Source: Amborella trichopoda
Lineage: Eukaryota > Streptophyta > Magnoliopsida > Amborellales > Amborellaceae
Direction of reading: 5' to 3'
Assembly (NCBI RefSeq): GCF_000471905.2
Contig: NW_006499563.1
Coordinates: forward strand, 5,162,985 to 5,226,984
Length of the DNA stretch: 64,000 bases
Of this stretch, positions 63,825 through 64,000 are shown piece after piece. Position numbers and translations under genes: made by a program. The notes beneath the pieces are model-generated. The model was not told the origin of the DNA and made no database searches. It worked only from the letters and a program-made list of their open reading frames with translations. Within the stretch, counting starts at the first letter, position 1; every line of letters starts with the position of its first letter.

Positions 63825-64000
63825 TGTCACACCCTAAGAATTTACAGTACTGTTATTCCTGAGATGTGACAGACAAAACATATATACATCTATTGATAGG
63901 ACAAATTTACAATGGCGAGGTCTTACATAGTAAATAAAGAAAGCTAGCACAACAACAGTATCTTTCAAGGTTGATCTTGACTAGCACTCAAAATGAATCT
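63825..64000 (+). mobile_element. Start of another LTR-like repeat
   Basis: TGTCACACCCTAAGAATTTA begins exactly where the Tat fragment ends and resembles LTR starts of the TGT(C/G)ACACCC type. Only 176 bases are inside the window, so orientation and family are open. Confidence 0.4.

Noticed and set aside
1-64000. Prokaryotic operon, phage or defence-system interpretation
   Set aside because: All recognisable coding sequence is plant LTR retrotransposon or PMD; no ribosome-binding-site-spaced operons or bacterial genes are visible.

Overview
The window is nuclear DNA of a seed plant and consists almost entirely of long, nested LTR retrotransposons. I see no intact host gene, tRNA, rRNA or CRISPR array. 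The evidence for a plant is: Ty3/Gypsy elements of the Tat lineage, recognised by the second plant-type RNase H (aRNH) between RNase H and integrase; chromoviruses of Tekay/Del type with long LTRs and a C-terminal chromodomain; antisense plant-mobile-domain (PMD) coding relics; and TATA boxes, AATAAA signals and pyrimidine-rich leaders inside LTRs. The species cannot be named from the sequence. A 726-base N gap (37042-37767) shows that this is a draft scaffold. Nearly every reading frame carries stops or frameshifts, so most coding entries are given as pseudogenes.

Layout. 1-4111: 3' end of a Tat element (untranslated 3' region plus LTR, subtype A1). 4112-10599: chromovirus copy 1 on +, lacking its 5' end (gag zinc knuckle, PR, RT, RNase H, INT, chromodomain, polypurine tract) with a 2.7-kb 3' LTR. 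10600-13581: degraded spacer with a Ty1/Copia RT-RNase H relic and an LTR-like promoter block. 13582-27726: Tat element T3 on + (1.1-kb 5' LTR, primer-binding site, leader, gag, PR, RT, RNase H, aRNH, INT), then a long 3' part with an antisense PMD gene that shows an intron acceptor. 27727-46794: Tat element T2, 19 kb, with two LTRs and a perfect 5-bp target-site duplication CTTGG; it sits in the sequence that continues at 46800. 46800-48240: a second antisense PMD relic. 48240-51428: chromovirus copy 2 on minus, truncated in RT. 51429-53465: truncated A1 LTR. 53466-57921: 3' region plus LTR (subtype A2) of a third Tat copy. 57922-59698 and about 61140-63824: two overlapping minus-strand fragments of T2-like internal regions that contain the protease T2 lacks. 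A chromovirus-like LTR (59699 to about 61140) lies between them. 63825-64000: start of another repeat.

The most unusual content is non-coding. Unrelated LTRs carry arrays of short GC-rich words able to form hairpins: GGGCGACA...TGTCGCCC in T3, CAGTCGGTG...CACCGACTG as a 47-bp minisatellite in the A2 LTR, and the word AGCGCCGGTTG/GGGTGA shared by Tat and chromovirus elements in arrays of 42, 46 and 47 bp. A 96-bp higher-order repeat made of three ~32-bp units fills the 3' region of the Tat A family. The three chromovirus LTRs each carry a different minisatellite (18, 15/30 and 46 bp) just upstream of the promoter. In both long Tat elements the 3' region also has antisense coding or promoter-like signals.
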